58,240 nt of DNA from Rhizobium sp. Q54 (GTDB taxonomy: Bacteria; Pseudomonadota; Alphaproteobacteria; Reyranellales; Reyranellaceae). Position numbers and translations under genes: made by a program. The stretch covers positions 1 to 58,240 of the forward strand of contig CAMDOT010000009.1 in assembly GCA_945903635.1 (NCBI GenBank), in the 5' to 3' direction. Shown here in pieces: positions 15,218 to 24,876 of the stretch. Below the pieces are notes generated by a model. The model worked only from the letters and a program-made list of their open reading frames with translations. It was not told where the DNA came from and did not search any database. The number at the start of each line of letters is the position of its first letter. The stretch's first letter is position 1.

Positions 15218-17374
15218 ATGGCTGACTTTCCGAAGAAGACCCTCGCCGAGTGGGAAAAGCTCGCTGCCAAGGAGCTGCGCGAGCGGCCCCTCGACGACCT
15301 CACCTGGATGACGCCCGAAGGCATCGCGGTGAAGCCCCTCTATACGGCGACCGACCTGGAACAGCTCGAGACCCTGGGCTCGCTGCCGGGCTTCCCGCCC
15401 TTCACCCGCGGACCGAAGGCCACGATGTACGCCGGCCGTCCCTGGACGGTCCGCCAGTACGCCGGCTTCTCGACCGCCGAAGAAAGCAACAAGTTCTACC
15501 GCGCCAATCTTGCGGCGGGCCAGATGGGCCTCTCGGTGGCGTTCGATCTCGCCACCCACCGTGGCTACGACTCGGATCATCCGCGCGTCGTGGGCGACGT
15601 CGGCAAGGCCGGCGTGGCGATCGATTCCGTCGAGGACATGAAGATCCTGTTCGACGGCATCCCGCTCGACAAGATGAGCGTGTCGATGACCATGAACGGC
15701 GCCGTTCTGCCGGTGTTGGCGGGCTACATCGTGGCCGCCGAGGAACAGGGCGTGCCGCAGGAGAAGCTCGCGGGCACGATCCAGAACGACATCCTCAAGG
15801 AGTTCATGGTCCGGAACACCTATATCTATCCGCCCGGACCTTCGATGCGGATCGTGGCCGACATCATCGAGCACACGGCCAAGTTCATGCCGAAGTTCAA
15901 CTCGATCTCGATCTCCGGCTACCACATGCAGGAGGCGGGCTCGACGCTGGTCCAGGAGCTGGCGTTCACGCTGGCCGACGGTCTCGAGTATGTCCGCGCC
16001 GCCAAGGCCAAGGGCCTCGACATCGACGCCTTCGCGCCCAGGCTCTCGTTCTTCTTCTGCATCGGCATGAATTTCTTCATGGAAGTGGCCAAGCTCCGCG
16101 CCGCGCGCTTCCTGTGGGCCGAGCTGGTCAAGCCGTTCGAGCCCAAGAAGGCCGACTCGCTGTCGCTGCGCACCCACTGCCAGACCTCGGGCGTGTCGCT
16201 CACCGAGCAGGACCCCTACAACAACGTGATCCGCACGGCCTATGAGGCGATGGCGGCGGTGCTAGGCGGCACGCAGTCGCTGCACACAAATTCCTTCGAC
16301 GAGGCGATCGCGCTGCCGACGCCCACGTCGTCGCGCATCGCGCGCAACACCCAGCTCATCCTCCAGCACGAGACCGGCGTCACCAAGGTCGTCGATCCGC
16401 TGGCCGGCAGCTACTACGTCGAGTCGCTGACCGCGAGCCTGATTGCCGAAGCGCGCAAGTTGATCTCGGAGGTAGAGGCGCTGGGCGGCATGACCAAGGC
16501 GGTCGAGGCCGGCATGCCCAAGATGCGGATCGAGGAGGCCTCGGCGCGCCGCCAGGCCCGCATCGACCGCGGCGAGGAAGTGATCGTGGGCGTGAACAAG
16601 TTCCAGCCCAAGGACCCGACAACGGTCGAGGTGCTCGACATCGACAACGACGTGGTCCGCGAGTCGCAGGTCACGCGTCTCGACAATATCCGCAAGAGTC
16701 GCGACGAGGCCAAGTGCGTGGCGGCGCTCAAGGCGCTGGGCGATGCGGCGCGCAACGGCACCGGCAACCTGCTGGGCCTGGCGATCGACGCCACGCGCGC
16801 ACGCGCTACGGTGGGCGAGATCTCCTCCGCGCTCGAAGGCGTCTACGGCCGCTATCAGGCCACGGTGCGCTCGATCTCCGGCGTCTATGCCGGCGAATGG
16901 GAGGGCGATCAGGGTCTCGATCGCATCCGCACCGACATCGCGGCCTTTGCCGAGGAAGAAGGCCGCCGGCCGCGTCTGATGGTCGTCAAGATGGGCCAGG
17001 ACGGCCACGACCGCGGCGCCAAGGTGATCGCCACGGCCTTTGCCGATCTCGGTTTCGACGTCGACATCGGCCCGCTGTTCCAGACGCCGCAGGAAGCGGC
17101 GCGGGCGGCGATCGAGAACGACGTGCACGCGATCGGCGTATCGAGCCAGGCCGCGGGCCACAAGACGCTGGTGCCGCAGCTCATCGAGGAATTGGCCAAG
17201 CAGGGCGGCGAGGACGTGATGGTGATCGTGGGCGGTGTCATCCCGGCCCAGGACTACGACTTCCTGAAGAAGGCCGGCGTAGCTGCGATCTACGGCCCGG
17301 GCACCAACATCCCCGCCGCCGCCGCCGAGATCCTGGGCATCCTCCGCCAGCGCAGCCAGAAGCGCGCCGCTTGA
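15218..17374 (+). CDS. scpA: Methylmalonyl-CoA mutase, single-chain type
   Basis: The 718-residue protein covers both domains of the mutase. The N-terminal TIM barrel has the CoA-channel and substrate residues ([11 protein letters not shown] and [10 protein letters not shown]). The C-terminal cobalamin-binding domain contains Asp595-x-His597-x2-Gly600 in [10 protein letters not shown], where His is the lower cobalt ligand. It converts methylmalonyl-CoA and succinyl-CoA with adenosylcobalamin, which ties to cobS/cobT and MeaB in this window and to propionate or PHA-derived carbon use. It starts 38 bp after phaZ on the same strand. The stop codon lies 1 bp from the stop of the convergent DUF3108 gene, with no terminator between. 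Confidence 0.95.
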   Translation: MADFPKKTLAEWEKLAAKELRERPLDDLTWMTPEGIAVKPLYTATDLEQLETLGSLPGFPPFTRGPKATMYAGRPWTVRQYAGFSTAEESNKFYRANLAAGQMGLSVAFDLATHRGYDSDHPRVVGDVGKAGVAIDSVEDMKILFDGIPLDKMSVSMTMNGAVLPVLAGYIVAAEEQGVPQEKLAGTIQNDILKEFMVRNTYIYPPGPSMRIVADIIEHTAKFMPKFNSISISGYHMQEAGSTLVQELAFTLADGLEYVRAAKAKGLDIDAFAPRLSFFFCIGMNFFMEVAKLRAARFLWAELVKPFEPKKADSLSLRTHCQTSGVSLTEQDPYNNVIRTAYEAMAAVLGGTQSLHTNSFDEAIALPTPTSSRIARNTQLILQHETGVTKVVDPLAGSYYVESLTASLIAEARKLISEVEALGGMTKAVEAGMPKMRIEEASARRQARIDRGEEVIVGVNKFQPKDPTTVEVLDIDNDVVRESQVTRLDNIRKSRDEAKCVAALKALGDAARNGTGNLLGLAIDATRARATVGEISSALEGVYGRYQATVRSISGVYAGEWEGDQGLDRIRTDIAAFAEEEGRRPRLMVVKMGQDGHDRGAKVIATAFADLGFDVDIGPLFQTPQEAARAAIENDVHAIGVSSQAAGHKTLVPQLIEELAKQGGEDVMVIVGGVIPAQDYDFLKKAGVAAIYGPGTNIPAAAAEILGILRQRSQKRAA

Positions 17375-17375
17375 A

Positions 17376-18200
17376 CTAACGCCGCATAGCCTGGCTTTCC
17401 TGCGGCGTCAGTGGACGCTCGCGGAACGACAGGAGCCTGCCGCGGATCGTGCCGAAGCCTGTTTGGGCTTCCAGCTTGACCGGATAGCGCACCTGCGAGT
17501 TGTCGAGGCGGCCGAGCCATATCTTCAAGGGACGCTCGCGTTCCATCTCGGCCTCTTTCGGGGCCTCGTCGAATTCGCCGGAGATGCGTTTGGTGTAGAT
17601 CTGGCACACCAGCAGATCACCCCTTGCCGTGGGCACGCCCGCCGCGGCGGGAGATTCCATGCCGATCTTGTGGATCATGATGTCGATCCGTCGCTTGCCG
17701 TCGTTGGACTGTACGGTGCGATCGCAGGCGGCGTCGCCGGCGAGGCCGACCGTGAGCGCCGCCGACAGCGGATCGAGCGAACCGATGCGCTGGTTCTCGG
17801 GGATCACATGCTGCGGCGGCGGCTTCCAGGCCGGGTTGTGCGTCTCGCTCATCGTGCCGCCGGGGCCATATTGCGCGACCCAGGTGCGGGGCTTGTCGCC
17901 GACGACGATCGACAGCGAACCGGCCGTCGGCTGCGCGCCCTGGGGGGAGAACCCGCCCCACGCCCGGTTGCGCCCGTCGTAATGCATGGTGACGGCCCGC
18001 AGCATGCCTTCCTTGAAGGTCCGGCTCTCGACATCGTAGCTCGCGCCATCGAAGCGCGCGGTGACGTCGATGCGGAAGCCGGCGAATCCGGCGAAAGTGA
18101 TCTCGTAGCCGATGTCGACCTGACGGGCATCCTGTCCGAGGGCCGCCACGGGGACACCCACGCTCAAGGCAAACGCGATCAAGGCCCTACGAAAACTCAT
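17376..18200 (-). CDS. DUF3108 periplasmic protein
   Basis: A 274-residue protein with an N-terminal signal peptide (cleavage near ALG, about residue 22). The rest is a beta-rich domain with the features of DUF3108: a start like VDIGYEITFAGFAGFRIDV, a middle LDPLSAAL, and a final segment on modifying polysaccharide-like substrates is absent. The family is envelope-located and of unknown function. It is divergent from the Atm1-type exporter and convergent with the mutase gene. Confidence 0.82.
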   Translation of the reverse strand: MSFRRALIAFALSVGVPVAALGQDARQVDIGYEITFAGFAGFRIDVTARFDGASYDVESRTFKEGMLRAVTMHYDGRNRAWGGFSPQGAQPTAGSLSIVVGDKPRTWVAQYGPGGTMSETHNPAWKPPPQHVIPENQRIGSLDPLSAALTVGLAGDAACDRTVQSNDGKRRIDIMIHKIGMESPAAAGVPTARGDLLVCQIYTKRISGEFDEAPKEAEMERERPLKIWLGRLDNSQVRYPVKLEAQTGFGTIRGRLLSFRERPLTPQESQAMRR

Positions 18201-18305
18201 GAAATCCCTCTCTACAAAGGGCTTACTTCAGAAGCATCGGCACGATAGAAGGCCCACGCCCCCTCTGCCACACAAGTTGCACATCAGAAAAGGCACTTTT
18301 CGTCC

Positions 18306-20174
18306 ATGTCGCCTCCCGGCAGCAACCATGTTCCCAAGCTGAGCGCCTCGCGCACCTGGGCGGTTGTCGGCATCATGGCCCGACATTTGTGGCCAATTGG
18401 TGAAACCGGGCTGCGCGCCCGTGTCGTCGTGGCCATGGGTCTGTTGGTCCTGGCCAAAATCGTCAACGTCTACGTTCCGATCCTCTACAAGCACGCCGTG
18501 GACGCGCTGGGCGAACCCACGGCGCAAGCCGTTGCGGTGCCGATCGCCCTGATCGTGGCCTACGGCGCCGCGCGTGTGTTGGCTCAGGCTTTTGGCGAAA
18601 TTCGCGACGCCATTTTCGCGCCGGTGTCGCAGCGCGCCATTCGCAATCTCGCCCTGGAGGTGTTCCGGCACCTTCATGCACTGTCTCTGCGATACCATCT
18701 CGAACGCCAGACCGGCGGGCTCAGCCGCGTCATCGAACGCGGCACCCAGGGCATGGAATTCCTGATCCGCTTCACGACCTTCAATATCCTGCCCACCCTG
18801 TTCGAGATTGTCCTGGTGGGCGGCATCCTGTGGAGCCTCTACGACTGGCGCTTCACCGCCGTCACGCTGGGCACCGTCACAGCCTATATCGTTTTTTCCG
18901 TCGTGCTTTCGGAATGGCGCATCAAGTTCGTGCGTCGCATGAACGATGCCGACACCGACGCCAACGCCAAGGCGATCGACAGCCTGCTGAACTACGAGAC
19001 CGTGAAGTACTTCGGCAACGAGCCCCACGAAGCGCGGCGGTTTGACGTTGGCCGCCGGCGCTATGAGACGGCGGCCATCCGTTCCAGCCGTACCCTGTCG
19101 GTGCTCAACATCGGCCAGGGCGCGATCATCTCGGTCGGCCTGGTCACCGTCATGTCGATGGCTGGCCAAGGCGTGATCAAGGGCACGATGACGCTCGGCG
19201 ACTTCGTGGCGGTGAATGCCTTCCTGATCCAGCTCTACGTGCCGCTCAATATGCTGGGCTTCGCCTATCGCGAGATCCGGAACGCGCTGGTCAACATGGA
19301 GAAGATGTTCGGCCTGCTCGACGTCACGACCGAAATCGCCGACCGGCCCGGCGCGCCGCCGCTGGTCGTGACGGGCGGCGAGATCGTGTTCGACCATGTC
19401 GATTTCCACTACGAGGCAGCCCGGCCGATCCTGTACGACGTGAACTTTCGCGTACCGGCGGGCAACACTGTGGCGATCGTCGGATCGAGCGGCGCCGGCA
19501 AGTCGACGGTCTCGCGCATTCTGTTCCGCTTCTACGACGTGGCGTCCGGCAGCGTGAAGATCGACGGCCAGGACATCCGCGACGTGCAGCAGACGAGCCT
19601 GCGGGCGGCGATCGGCGTGGTGCCGCAGGACACCGTGCTGTTCAACGACACGATCTACTACAACATCGCCTACGGGCGGCCCGAGGCCAGCCGCGAGGAA
19701 GTCGAGCAGGCTGCCCGCATGGCGCGGATCCACGACTTCATCATGGCGTTGCCGCTGGGCTACGAAGCGACCGTCGGCGAGCGCGGCCTCAAGCTTTCGG
19801 GTGGCGAGAAGCAGCGCGTGGCGATCGCCCGCACGATCCTCAAGAACCCGCGGATCCTGTTGTTCGACGAGGCGACCAGCGCGCTCGACACGCGCACCGA
19901 ACAGGAGATCCAGCGCTCGCTGGAGGAAGTGAGCCGCGGCCGCACGACGGTGGTGATCGCGCACCGGCTCTCGACCGTCATCAACGCCGACGAGATCGTG
20001 GTGCTCGACCGCGGCCGCATCGTCGAGCGCGGCCGCCATGGCGAGCTGCTGGCGCGGGGCGGCCTCTATGCCGACATGTGGAGCCGCCAGCAGGAAGCCG
20101 CCGCCGAGGCCGAGCACCAGGTCGAGGAGCCGCCGTCGTTCCGCGCCGAAGGCCACCTGCGTGTCGCCGAATAG
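18306..20174 (+). CDS. Atm1/HMT1-type ABC exporter (fused permease-ATPase)
   Basis: The 622-residue half-transporter has an N-terminal six-helix membrane domain (about 25-330) and a C-terminal ATPase. The Walker A is GSSGAGKS at 393-400, the signature LSGGEKQR begins at 497, Walker B is ILLFDEATS and the H-loop is VIAHRLS. The linker sequence NMEKMFGLLD and the strongly conserved NYETVKYFGNE mark it as an Atm1-class exporter. These move glutathione-linked sulfur or metal species out of the cytosol in alphaproteobacteria and mitochondria. It would work as a homodimer in the inner membrane. The partner glutathione pathway is not in the window. Confidence 0.92.
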   Translation: MSPPGSNHVPKLSASRTWAVVGIMARHLWPIGETGLRARVVVAMGLLVLAKIVNVYVPILYKHAVDALGEPTAQAVAVPIALIVAYGAARVLAQAFGEIRDAIFAPVSQRAIRNLALEVFRHLHALSLRYHLERQTGGLSRVIERGTQGMEFLIRFTTFNILPTLFEIVLVGGILWSLYDWRFTAVTLGTVTAYIVFSVVLSEWRIKFVRRMNDADTDANAKAIDSLLNYETVKYFGNEPHEARRFDVGRRRYETAAIRSSRTLSVLNIGQGAIISVGLVTVMSMAGQGVIKGTMTLGDFVAVNAFLIQLYVPLNMLGFAYREIRNALVNMEKMFGLLDVTTEIADRPGAPPLVVTGGEIVFDHVDFHYEAARPILYDVNFRVPAGNTVAIVGSSGAGKSTVSRILFRFYDVASGSVKIDGQDIRDVQQTSLRAAIGVVPQDTVLFNDTIYYNIAYGRPEASREEVEQAARMARIHDFIMALPLGYEATVGERGLKLSGGEKQRVAIARTILKNPRILLFDEATSALDTRTEQEIQRSLEEVSRGRTTVVIAHRLSTVINADEIVVLDRGRIVERGRHGELLARGGLYADMWSRQQEAAAEAEHQVEEPPSFRAEGHLRVAE

Positions 20175-20218
20175 CGCCACGGGGGCGGGCAGCGTGCAAA
20201 TGTGCTAATATTTGCCGT

Positions 20219-20515
20219 ATGGACCGCGAAGCCATTGTTGCCGCCATTCGATCAGAGGAAGCCGCGCTCAAGCGGGCTGGCGTGAAGTCGCTCGCATTGG
20301 TGGGATCGTCCGCTCGGGAAAGCCGCCGCCAGGACAGTGACGTCGACGTGCTGATCGATGTCGAAGACGCTTCACGTTTTTCGTTGATGGATCGTATCGG
20401 CGTCATGCATCTGCTCGGTGACAGGTTGGGGCTGCCGGTCGACGTGAGCCGTCGCGATACGCTCAATTCATTGGTGCGTGCCCGCATGATGATGGAAGCC
20501 ATCAAGATATTTTGA
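20219..20515 (+). CDS. MntA-like minimal nucleotidyltransferase
   Basis: ATG 20219 gives 98 residues. The nucleotidyltransferase signature is GSSAR at 29-33 with metal-binding Asp41 and Asp43 in DSDVDVLID. It has only the catalytic core, like the MntA antitoxins that transfer AMP to the tyrosine of a HEPN partner. It overlaps or abuts the HEPN gene immediately downstream, supporting a two-gene toxin-antitoxin unit. A short AT-rich segment just upstream (about 20200-20218) may hold the promoter. Confidence 0.88.
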   Translation: MDREAIVAAIRSEEAALKRAGVKSLALVGSSARESRRQDSDVDVLIDVEDASRFSLMDRIGVMHLLGDRLGLPVDVSRRDTLNSLVRARMMMEAIKIF

Positions 20516-20520
20516 ATCCG

Positions 20521-20862
20521 ATGGCCGGCACCGATTCTCAACTTCACTTGGCGCAGATGCTCGAGAACATCGAGCGTATTCGTGGCTGGACGGACGGCCT
20601 GGCGCTCGAGGAGTATCTGTCCAACAGGATGTTGCGCGATGCCGTCGAACGTTGTCTGGAGCGCATTTCCGAGGCTAGTCGGCGTCTCCCCGAGGTCTTG
20701 AAGGCGGCGCAGCCCCAAATTCCGTGGCGCAAGGTTGCCGATATCGGAAATGTTCTGCGCCACGAATATGACGATGTCGCCGACACCGAAGTTTGGCGGA
20801 TCGTTGTCGACGAGTTGCATACATTGCAGGCGGCCGTGCTGGCGATGACGCGGGCGCGATGA
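20521..20862 (+). CDS. HepT-like HEPN (DUF86) protein with altered active site
   Basis: ATG 20521 gives 113 residues; an in-frame TTG at 20512 overlapping the upstream stop is an alternative. The all-helical DUF86 pattern is clear. The family motif R-x4-H-x-Y is represented by GNVLRHEY: His81 and Tyr83 are kept, but the usual catalytic Arg position is Gly76. Tyr83 is the expected target of AMP transfer by MntA. The same Gly occurs in my recollection of other DUF86 proteins, so this may mark a subfamily rather than a dead toxin. Its stop overlaps the start of the MFS gene (ATGA). Confidence 0.85.
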   Translation: MAGTDSQLHLAQMLENIERIRGWTDGLALEEYLSNRMLRDAVERCLERISEASRRLPEVLKAAQPQIPWRKVADIGNVLRHEYDDVADTEVWRIVVDELHTLQAAVLAMTRAR

Positions 20863-22001
20863 CGGCGGAAGCATCGCGGCGGTCATTGGTCCCGGTCTTC
20901 CTCGCCTGCGCCGCCATCGGCCTGCAGGCGGGCGTTGCCCTGCCGCTGGTGCCGCTGGCGCTTGAGCGTCAGGGCGCGGACAAGTTCACCATCGGCGTCA
21001 TCGCTGCCGCCTGGGCGATCGGCATGCTGGCCTTCGGGACGCGCATTCCGCGGTTGGCGGCGCGGTTCGGCGCCGTCCCGGTCATTGTCGTCTCGGTCGT
21101 GGCGGGCTCGGCCATCACGGTGGCCTACACCTTCACCACCAGTCCCGCGGTCTGGTTCGTACTGAGCCTGCTGCACGGCCTCGCCGGCGGCATTCCGTGG
21201 GTGGTGAGCGAGATCTGGATGAACGTCGTCGTCGAGGAGAAACGCCGCGGCCGTGTCATGGGCCTCTACGCGATGCTGGTGGCGCTGGGCCTCGCGCTGG
21301 GCCCGCTCGTGCTGCAGGTGACGGGTGTCTACGGACCGGCACCGTTCCTGACCTGTGCGGCGCTGGCGCTGCTGGTGGCGGTGCCGCTGCTGCCCTACTG
21401 GAAGACCGCGCCAGCGATCGAGCATACGGCGGATAGCGGCTTCGCGATCGTGGTGATCGCCGTGCCGCTCGCCATGTTCGCCGGCTTCGTCTGCGGGCTG
21501 GGTGAACAGGTCGCCTTCAGCTTCCTCCCGGTCTACGCGGTGGGCGCCGGCGTTCCGGCCGAGACCGGCGCGCTGTGGCTATCGGCTTTCGTGTTCGGCA
21601 ACGTGATCCTGCAATGGCCGATCGGCTGGATGGCCGACCACTACGATCGCCGCGCCGTGCTGGCCGGCTGCACGCTCGCCAGCGCCGTTCTCGTGAGCCT
21701 CCTGCCGATGGTGCCGGCGCAGTCGCCGGCCGTGATCGGCGTCGTGCTGCTTTGGGGCGGCATTTCCTTCGCGATCTATCCGGTGGGGCTGGCGCTGCTC
21801 GGGCAGCACTTCCAGGGTGGCGACATCGCCCGCGCCAACACCGCCTTCAGCATGCTCTACATCCTGGGCGGGCTGATCGGCCGGCCGCTGACTGGGGCCG
21901 CGATGGACGCGATCGGGGATCCCGGCCTCGGCTGGACGCTCGCTGTCTTCTATGCCGCTGCGACGCTCGCCGCCTTGCTGGCGCTCCGCCGCCGCGGCTG
22001 A
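20859..22001 (+). CDS. Major facilitator superfamily transporter
   Basis: A 380-residue inner-membrane protein with about twelve hydrophobic helices. The motif between helices 2 and 3 reads GTRIPRLAARFG, and the equivalent loop of the second half reads GWMADHYDRRAVL, which is the classic MFS loop signature (GxxxDRxGRR-like). The size and lack of large loops resemble the YcaD/drug or sugar efflux subgroup. The substrate is unknown. Its ATG overlaps the HepT stop codon by 4 bp, so it is likely translated in the same operon as the MntA/HepT pair. Confidence 0.9.
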   Translation: MTAEASRRSLVPVFLACAAIGLQAGVALPLVPLALERQGADKFTIGVIAAAWAIGMLAFGTRIPRLAARFGAVPVIVVSVVAGSAITVAYTFTTSPAVWFVLSLLHGLAGGIPWVVSEIWMNVVVEEKRRGRVMGLYAMLVALGLALGPLVLQVTGVYGPAPFLTCAALALLVAVPLLPYWKTAPAIEHTADSGFAIVVIAVPLAMFAGFVCGLGEQVAFSFLPVYAVGAGVPAETGALWLSAFVFGNVILQWPIGWMADHYDRRAVLAGCTLASAVLVSLLPMVPAQSPAVIGVVLLWGGISFAIYPVGLALLGQHFQGGDIARANTAFSMLYILGGLIGRPLTGAAMDAIGDPGLGWTLAVFYAAATLAALLALRRRG

Positions 22002-22015
22002 TAATTCTGAAATCG

Positions 22016-23014
22016 ATGAGCGCCACGGCTGCCAGGACCGAAATGTCCGTCGATCCGCTATTCGCGCCCCTGCTGGCCGGCGACCGGCGTGCGCTCGCGC
22101 AGGCCATCACCCTCGTCGAATCCACGCGCAGCGACCATCGCGAGCGGGCCGATGCCCTGCTGGCGGCGCTCTTGCCGCATACCGGCAAGTCGGTGCGGCT
22201 CGGCATCACCGGGGTTCCGGGCGTCGGCAAGTCGACCCTGATCGAGCGGTTCGGCCTCTCGCTGCTGGAACGCGGCCGCTCGCTCGCGGTGCTGGCGATC
22301 GATCCGTCGTCGAAGCGCGGTGGCGGCTCGATCCTGGGCGACAAGACGCGCATGGAAGAGTTGTCGCGCCGTCACGCCGCCTTCATCCGGCCGTCGCCGG
22401 CCGGCGCCACCCTGGGCGGCGTCGCGCGGCGTACGCGCGAAGCGATGCTGCTCGTGGAAGCGGCGGGCTTCGACACCGTGATCGTCGAGACGGTGGGCGT
22501 CGGACAGTCCGAAACGGCGGTCGCCGACATGGTCGACATGTTCATCGTGCTGCTGCTGCCGGGCGGGGGCGACGATCTGCAGGGCATCAAGCGCGGCGTC
22601 ATCGAGCTTGCCGACCTGATCGTGGTCAACAAGGCCGATGGCGATCTCCTGCCTACGGCCAAGCGCGCGGCCGGGGACTATCAGCACGCACTGCGCATGT
22701 TGCGATCGCCGACCGTCGGCTGGACGCCCGAGGTCCAGACCTGCTCGGCCCAGACCGGCGAGGGCGTGATCGAGATCTGGCAGACCGTCGAGCGCTTTGT
22801 GGCGGCGGTCGGCGCCAAGGGAACCGCCCGCCGCCGCGCCGAACAGGCGCGTGCCTGGATGTGGAGCGAAGTGGGCGAGACCCTGCTGGCCGAGCTGCGC
22901 CGGCACCCCGAGGTCAAGCGCCTGGTGGGGGGCCTGGAACGCGAGGTCGAGGCCGGCCGGGCAACCCCTGCCGTGGCGGCACGGCGGATGCTAGAAGTCT
23001 TCCATGGTCGCTAA
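22016..23014 (+). CDS. meaB: Methylmalonyl-CoA mutase-associated GTPase MeaB
   Basis: A 332-residue G3E-family P-loop GTPase. Walker A is GVPGVGKST at 66-74, followed by the family block [20 protein letters not shown]. Switch-region ETVGVGQSE and the base-specificity motif NKAD are present. MeaB protects and reloads adenosylcobalamin in the mutase; its cognate mutase gene lies 4.6 kb upstream on the same strand, separated by unrelated genes. It starts 14 bp after the MFS stop and its last codons overlap the next gene by 11 bp. Confidence 0.94.
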   Translation: MSATAARTEMSVDPLFAPLLAGDRRALAQAITLVESTRSDHRERADALLAALLPHTGKSVRLGITGVPGVGKSTLIERFGLSLLERGRSLAVLAIDPSSKRGGGSILGDKTRMEELSRRHAAFIRPSPAGATLGGVARRTREAMLLVEAAGFDTVIVETVGVGQSETAVADMVDMFIVLLLPGGGDDLQGIKRGVIELADLIVVNKADGDLLPTAKRAAGDYQHALRMLRSPTVGWTPEVQTCSAQTGEGVIEIWQTVERFVAAVGAKGTARRRAEQARAWMWSEVGETLLAELRRHPEVKRLVGGLEREVEAGRATPAVAARRMLEVFHGR

Positions 23015-23486
23015 ATCGTTCCTCAGGCAGGCCCGGCGGGCCGCTGCCGCCAGTGAACTGCCTTTCTGGAAGCGCAAGTCGCTGGCCCAGATGTCGCAGC
23101 AGGAATGGGAATCCCTCTGCGACGGCTGCGGCATGTGCTGCGTCAACAAGCTCGAGTACGAGGGCACCGGGGAACTGGCCCAGACCGATACCTGCTGCAA
23201 GCTGCTCGACCCCAAAACGGCGCGCTGCAAAGACTACAAGAACCGCAAGAAGATCGTGCCGGACTGCATCCAGCTCACCCCAAAGGTTGTGGCCAAGATG
23301 GACTGGCTGCCCAAGACCTGCGGTTATCGGCTCGTCCATCTCGGCCAGGATCTCTATTGGTGGCACCCGCTGATCTCGGGAGACCCCGAAACCGTGCATC
23401 AGGCAGGAATTTCGGCTCGGGGGCGGGTGATTTCCGAGGATTTGGTTGAGGATATCAGCGACCGGGTGGTCGACTGGTTTGCTTGA
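23004..23486 (+). CDS. YcgN-family (UPF0260) cysteine-cluster protein
   Basis: A 160-residue protein that starts within the last codons of meaB. Near the N terminus it has [23 protein letters not shown] and the Cys cluster CDGCGMCC, followed by CC, C and C spaced through about residue 90, as in the UPF0260/YcgN family with a likely zinc or iron-sulfur site. The ending GRVISE and VDWF is typical. The function of the family is unknown. Translational coupling to meaB is likely from the overlap. Confidence 0.92.
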   Translation: MVAKSFLRQARRAAAASELPFWKRKSLAQMSQQEWESLCDGCGMCCVNKLEYEGTGELAQTDTCCKLLDPKTARCKDYKNRKKIVPDCIQLTPKVVAKMDWLPKTCGYRLVHLGQDLYWWHPLISGDPETVHQAGISARGRVISEDLVEDISDRVVDWFA

Positions 23487-23520
23487 CGGGGGTCCCTCTG
23501 GCCCGTAAAAAGCCCGCCTT

Positions 23521-23546
23521 CCCGCCCTTCGGCGGGATCGTTTTTT
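23521..23546 (+). terminator. Terminator-like hairpin in the rpmB leader
   Basis: Stem CCCGCC (23521-23526) pairs with GGCGGG (23531-23536) and is followed after four bases by six T (23541-23546). It lies 34 nt after the YcgN-like stop and only 13 nt before the rpmB start, so it either terminates the upstream operon or attenuates rpmB. Confidence 0.65.
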
Positions 23547-23559
23547 AGCGGAAGTCGCC

Positions 23560-23865
23560 ATGCCTCGTCGTTGCGCCCTCTCGGGCAAGTCCGTGCAGTA
23601 CGGCAACAATGTGAGCCACGCCAACAACAAGTCCCGGCGCCGGTTCATGTCCAATCTGCAGGTCGCCTCGGTCCTGTCCGATGTCCTCGGTCACTCCGTG
23701 CGGCTGCGGCTGACGCCGCGCGGCGTCAAGACCATCGAGCACAATGGCGGCATCGATGCCTACCTGCTGGGCACCAACACCAGCAAGCTCAGCCCGGAGA
23801 TGACGGTGTTGAAGCGCCGGGTGGTTTTGGCCAAGGCCAAGAAGGACGCCAAAAAGGCCGCGTAA
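23560..23865 (+). CDS. rpmB: 50S ribosomal protein L28
   Basis: A 101-residue basic protein starting MPRRCALSGKSVQYGNNVSHANNKSRRR, the signature of bacterial L28, with the conserved RLTPRGVKTIEHNGG segment in the second half. The length is normal for alphaproteobacteria, and a Lys/Ala-rich tail is present. It binds 23S rRNA in the large subunit. It is transcribed apart from its neighbours; a terminator-like hairpin precedes the ribosome binding site GCGGAAG. Confidence 0.97.
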   Translation: MPRRCALSGKSVQYGNNVSHANNKSRRRFMSNLQVASVLSDVLGHSVRLRLTPRGVKTIEHNGGIDAYLLGTNTSKLSPEMTVLKRRVVLAKAKKDAKKAA

Positions 23866-23875
23866 GCGGCCTTTA
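23851..23875 (-). terminator. Terminator between rpmB and the convergent cob operon
   Basis: A 9-bp stem (23853-23861 with 23866-23874) has the rpmB stop codon in its loop. Read on the minus strand it ends in TTTTT (complement of 23851-23855), so it can terminate the cobS-cobT-esterase transcript; on the plus strand the T run is weaker. Confidence 0.65.
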
Positions 23876-24871
23876 CTTTGCCAGCTCGAACAGCAGCAGA
23901 ATGTTGCGCTGAAGCGCATTGAAGTTGTCGTCCGAGATCAGCCACAGCAGCGTCTCGCCGCGCGCACCCCTGGTCGCGGCCATTCCCTCGAGATTGTCGA
24001 CCGCATAAGGCGAGGCGAGCCCGGCCAGTTCCTCGGGCCGCACGGTGGCGCCCGGCGCGAGCTGGGCGGCGTCGAACCGCATGACGCGGCAGCGCACGCC
24101 GCGCACCATGTCGAAGGCCCGCTCGATCATGGCGAAGGAGCCGTCCGGCAGCTGGGCAATCGCGGTCGGCCGGAAGTCGGCGATCGTGGCGTAGTCGAAC
24201 GAGCGCCAGCGATAGCCGCCGCCTGCCGCCGGCTCGCCAATCCAGCCCATCGCGGTGCCGGGCCGCTCGCCATATTCCTCGCTGATCGCGATGACGCGGC
24301 CGTCGGGGAGGGCCGTCAGTGCCTCGATGCCGCCGTTGGGGGGCTGCCGGCCGATCTCGGCCGGCCCTTCGACCGGTGCCGGCGTGCTGGTCAGGGTCTC
24401 GTAACGCCATAGCCGATGGCGGCGCTCGAAGGACGCCAGCCATGAGCCGTCGGGCAAGCGGGCCATGCCCTCGGCATCGGCCTCCGCCTTGGTCGCGATC
24501 AGCTTGCCGTCGAGGCCGTGCAACTGGCCGATCCGGCCGCCGCTCAGGCCTGCCAGATTGCCCTTGGCATCGTAGTCGATCGCGGCCGTGAGCCACGCGC
24601 CTTCGTCGGAGATCGACGTCAGGCTGCGCCCGTCGGCCGCTACATGGAGATCCGACCAGCCGCCGAAGTGGGGAGAGTTGGCGGTCATGGCGATGCCGCC
24701 GCGCCAGATCAGGCGGCCGATCTGTGTTGCCGCTGGCTCGTCGATCTTGAACGGCTGCGACGAGCTCTTGATCTCGAGGGGCAGCTCCGGTGCACCGGCC
24801 GGTGGCGGCGAAGCACCGCCGCAGGATGCAACGAGCAGGCAGGCGATGAAGAGAAGAAGCCGGATGGGCAC
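23873..24871 (-). CDS. Phytase-like esterase lipoprotein (PF13449 type)
   Basis: A GTG start at 24871 gives 332 residues beginning with a short lipoprotein signal; the lipobox is L-V-A-S-C with Cys near residue 17. The mature protein has a repeated beta-propeller pattern: GGWSDLHV and SDEGAW, then NGGIEALTALPDG and NLEGMA near the end, which fit the esterase-like phytase family. It is predicted to be anchored in the envelope. The gene starts 5 bp after the cobT stop on the same strand. This order downstream of cobS and cobT suggests cotranscription, though no link to cobalamin is known. The reading frame is open further upstream within cobT, which is a shadow. Confidence 0.82.
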   Translation of the reverse strand: MPIRLLLFIACLLVASCGGASPPPAGAPELPLEIKSSSQPFKIDEPAATQIGRLIWRGGIAMTANSPHFGGWSDLHVAADGRSLTSISDEGAWLTAAIDYDAKGNLAGLSGGRIGQLHGLDGKLIATKAEADAEGMARLPDGSWLASFERRHRLWRYETLTSTPAPVEGPAEIGRQPPNGGIEALTALPDGRVIAISEEYGERPGTAMGWIGEPAAGGGYRWRSFDYATIADFRPTAIAQLPDGSFAMIERAFDMVRGVRCRVMRFDAAQLAPGATVRPEELAGLASPYAVDNLEGMAATRGARGETLLWLISDDNFNALQRNILLLFELAK

Positions 24872-24876
24872 CGGGA

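Noticed and set aside
18228..20180. 650-codon minus-strand frame
   Set aside because: Antisense to the Atm1-type exporter, which has all ABC motifs.
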